Assembly (NCBI GenBank): GCA_035546775.1
Contig: DASZWD010000020.1
Location: forward strand, 24,953 to 88,952
Direction of reading: 5' to 3'
Source of the DNA: Acidimicrobiales bacterium
GTDB lineage: Bacteria; Actinomycetota; Acidimicrobiia; Acidimicrobiales; JACCXE01
Length of the DNA stretch: 64,000 bases
Made by a program: the position numbers and the translations under genes. Shown in pieces: positions 62,664 to 64,000 of the stretch (positions are counted from its first letter, which is position 1; each line of letters opens with the position of its first letter). The notes below the pieces were generated by a model. That model worked only from the letters and a program-made list of their open reading frames with translations. It was not told the DNA's origin and searched no databases.

Positions 62664-63596
62664 ATGGGATCCGAGCTCACGCTGCTGGTCGACGCCTCCA
62701 GCCTGCTGTACCGGGCGTTCTTCTCCACTCCCGACTCGGTGCGGGCGCCGGACGGGAAGCCGATCAACGCCGCCCACGGCTTCTTGGGCATGCTGGCCCG
62801 GCTGGTGGCCGACCACGACCCCTCCCGGCTGGCCTGCTGCGTCGACGACGACTGGCGGCCGGCCTGGCGGGTGGCGCTGGTCCCCGAGTACAAGGCGGCC
62901 CGGGTGGCCGGGGTGGCCACCGCCGAGCAGTCGGCGGCCGACGACGAGGTCGGGCGCCAGGCGGTCTACGTCTTCAAGCTCCTCGAGGGCCTCGGCGTGC
63001 CGGTGGTCGGCCTCGAGGCCTGCGAGGCGGAGGACGTCATCGGCACGCTGGCCGAACGGGAGGCGGCCCGCCCCGGCACGCGGGTGGCGGTCGTCTCGGG
63101 TGACCGGGACCTCTACCAGCTGGTCCGGGACCCCGACATCTACGTGCTCTATCCGATCAAGGGCGTGAGCGAGCTGCTCCGGGTCGACGAGGCCGAGATC
63201 ACCCGGCGCTACGGCATCCCCGGCCGGACCTACGCCGACTATGCCGTCCTGCGGGGCGACCCCTCGGACGGGCTGCCCGGCGTGAAGGGCGTCGGCGAGA
63301 AGACCGCGGCGTCGCTCGTGCGGTCCTACGGCGGTCTCGACGAGATCGTGGCCGCCGCCCGGTCGGCGCCGGGGGCCGGCGGCCTGGCCCGGGTGGCCGC
63401 CCATCTCGACTACGTGGAACGGGCCCGCCAGGTGGTGGCCATCCCCCGAAACCTGCCGATCCCCGAGGTGGACTTGAGCCGGCCCCGCCGGCCGCCCATC
63501 CCCGAGGTCCTGGCGCTGGCCGAGGCGCTGGCCCTCGATGGCGCCGTGGGCCGGCTGGCCGCCGCGCTCGAAGGTGGGGGGCCGGCGGCCCGGTAG
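62664..63596 (+). CDS. 5'-3' exonuclease (DNA polymerase I N-terminal type)
   Basis: 310 aa. A flap/5'-nuclease domain with L-V-D-A-S-S-L-L-Y-R-A-F-F, the acidic cluster E-A-C-E-A-E-D-V-I-G near 125 and S-G-D-R-D-L-Y-Q-L near 148, plus the helix-hairpin-helix G-L-P-G-V-K-G-V-G-E-K-T-A near 208. It has no polymerase domain, so it is a stand-alone exonuclease. Its role is probably Okazaki-fragment or repair processing. It follows ltaE by 8 bases. Confidence 0.88.
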   Translation: MGSELTLLVDASSLLYRAFFSTPDSVRAPDGKPINAAHGFLGMLARLVADHDPSRLACCVDDDWRPAWRVALVPEYKAARVAGVATAEQSAADDEVGRQAVYVFKLLEGLGVPVVGLEACEAEDVIGTLAEREAARPGTRVAVVSGDRDLYQLVRDPDIYVLYPIKGVSELLRVDEAEITRRYGIPGRTYADYAVLRGDPSDGLPGVKGVGEKTAASLVRSYGGLDEIVAAARSAPGAGGLARVAAHLDYVERARQVVAIPRNLPIPEVDLSRPRRPPIPEVLALAEALALDGAVGRLAAALEGGGPAAR

Positions 63597-63599
63597 GGT
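63594..63599 (+). promoter_or_regulatory. TAGGGT -10-like element before the PIG-L gene
   Basis: Overlaps the exonuclease TAG and lies 7 bases before ATG 63607; leaderless spacing. Confidence 0.35.
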
Positions 63600-63606
63600 G
63601 CGGCCC

Positions 63607-64000
63607 ATGGCCGCCAGTCCGAATCTCGACCACGACATCCCGGTGTCGGCGCTGGCCGTCTACGGCCACCCCGACGATCCCGAGATCTCGGCCGGCGGGA
63701 CGATGGCCCGGTGGGCCAAGGCCGGCGCCACGGTGTGGGAGCTGATCTGCACCAAGGGGGAGAAGGGCTCGCAGGACCCGAACCAGGACCGCGACGCCCT
63801 GGCCGCCACCCGCATCGCCGAGACGGAGCGGGCGGCTTCGGTGCTCGGCCTGGCCGGCCACTTCCATCTCGACTACGGCGACGGGGAGCTGCGCGACGAT
63901 CTCGAGATCCGCAGCCGGATCGTCGAGCTGGTCCGCCGGCTCAAGCCCGAGGTGGTGGTGTGCCCCGACCCGACGGCGGTCTTCTTCGGGGATCGCTACT
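63607..64000 (+). CDS. PIG-L/LmbE-family deacetylase, 3' end beyond window
   Basis: 131 codons are visible and the frame is open at the right edge. The metal motif G-H-P-D-D (residues 20-24), T-K-G-E-K-G-S, E-R-A-A-S-V-L-G and the D-x-x-x-D-G-E-L segment are typical of zinc N-deacetylases acting on GlcNAc-inositol, mycothiol or bacillithiol conjugates (MshB/Mca type). The missing C-terminus prevents finer assignment, though mycothiol synthesis is plausible in Actinobacteria. Confidence 0.85.
   Translation, partial: MAASPNLDHDIPVSALAVYGHPDDPEISAGGTMARWAKAGATVWELICTKGEKGSQDPNQDRDALAATRIAETERAASVLGLAGHFHLDYGDGELRDDLEIRSRIVELVRRLKPEVVVCPDPTAVFFGDRY

Overview
The window reads as a high-GC actinobacterial chromosome segment, almost fully coding, with no gene-free gap above 210 bases. 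The backbone order rimP-nusA-ylxR-infB / rbfA-nrnA-truB-ribF / rpsO-pnp-M16 peptidase-dapB / dapA-rnj-ftsK / rimO-pgsA-cinA / recA-miaB-miaA-dapF-hflX / lexA-LysM-nrdR is the order known from mycobacteria, interrupted by accessory genes. GTG and TTG starts, 4-base stop/start overlaps, GAAC-N4-GTTC SOS boxes and many -10-like hexamers 6-7 bases before start codons (suggesting leaderless mRNAs) fit Actinobacteria. The accessory genes (ferritin-like diiron protein, medium-chain dehydrogenases, SDR) make a class such as Acidimicrobiia possible, but that is only an inference. No rRNA, tRNA, CRISPR array, integrase or insertion sequence was seen.

Layout: 1-4.2 kb holds a cut-off secreted beta-helix protein divergent from an FHA-HTH regulator and a degenerate kinase/P-loop/TPR protein. 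From 4.2 to 21 kb lies the transcription-translation cluster, interrupted at 9.2-11.3 kb by a divergent gene pair whose start codons overlap; both encode exported proteins that should begin with histidine. A sulfatase/DedA unit, two TetR paralogues, a diiron protein and an alcohol dehydrogenase fill 21-29 kb. From 29 to 46 kb come dapA, rnj, ftsK, thrB, queF, rimO, pgsA, cinA and a glutamate dehydrogenase, with several unknowns. From 46 to 58 kb come recA, tRNA-modification genes, the lysine/diaminopimelate genes dapF, dapC, dapD and dapE, and the lexA SOS region.

Themes: RNA and translation (rimP, nusA, infB, rbfA, truB, rpsO, pnp, rnj, rimO, miaA, miaB, arfB, hflX); the succinylase route to meso-diaminopimelate and lysine (dapA, B, C, D, E, F all present, though dapF has Ser in place of its first catalytic Cys); and a LexA regulon whose operators sit in the promoters of recA, lexA and a LysM protein placed like a cell-division inhibitor.

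The last ~5.7 kb differs. Inside the phosphofructokinase gene, near 58.2-58.35 kb, arginine codons change from CGC-dominated to CGG-dominated and stay so to the end of the window, where the mycobacterial gene order is also lost. This may be an assembly chimera joining two related organisms, or a recombination boundary; genes after 58.3 kb should not be assumed to share a genome with the rest.
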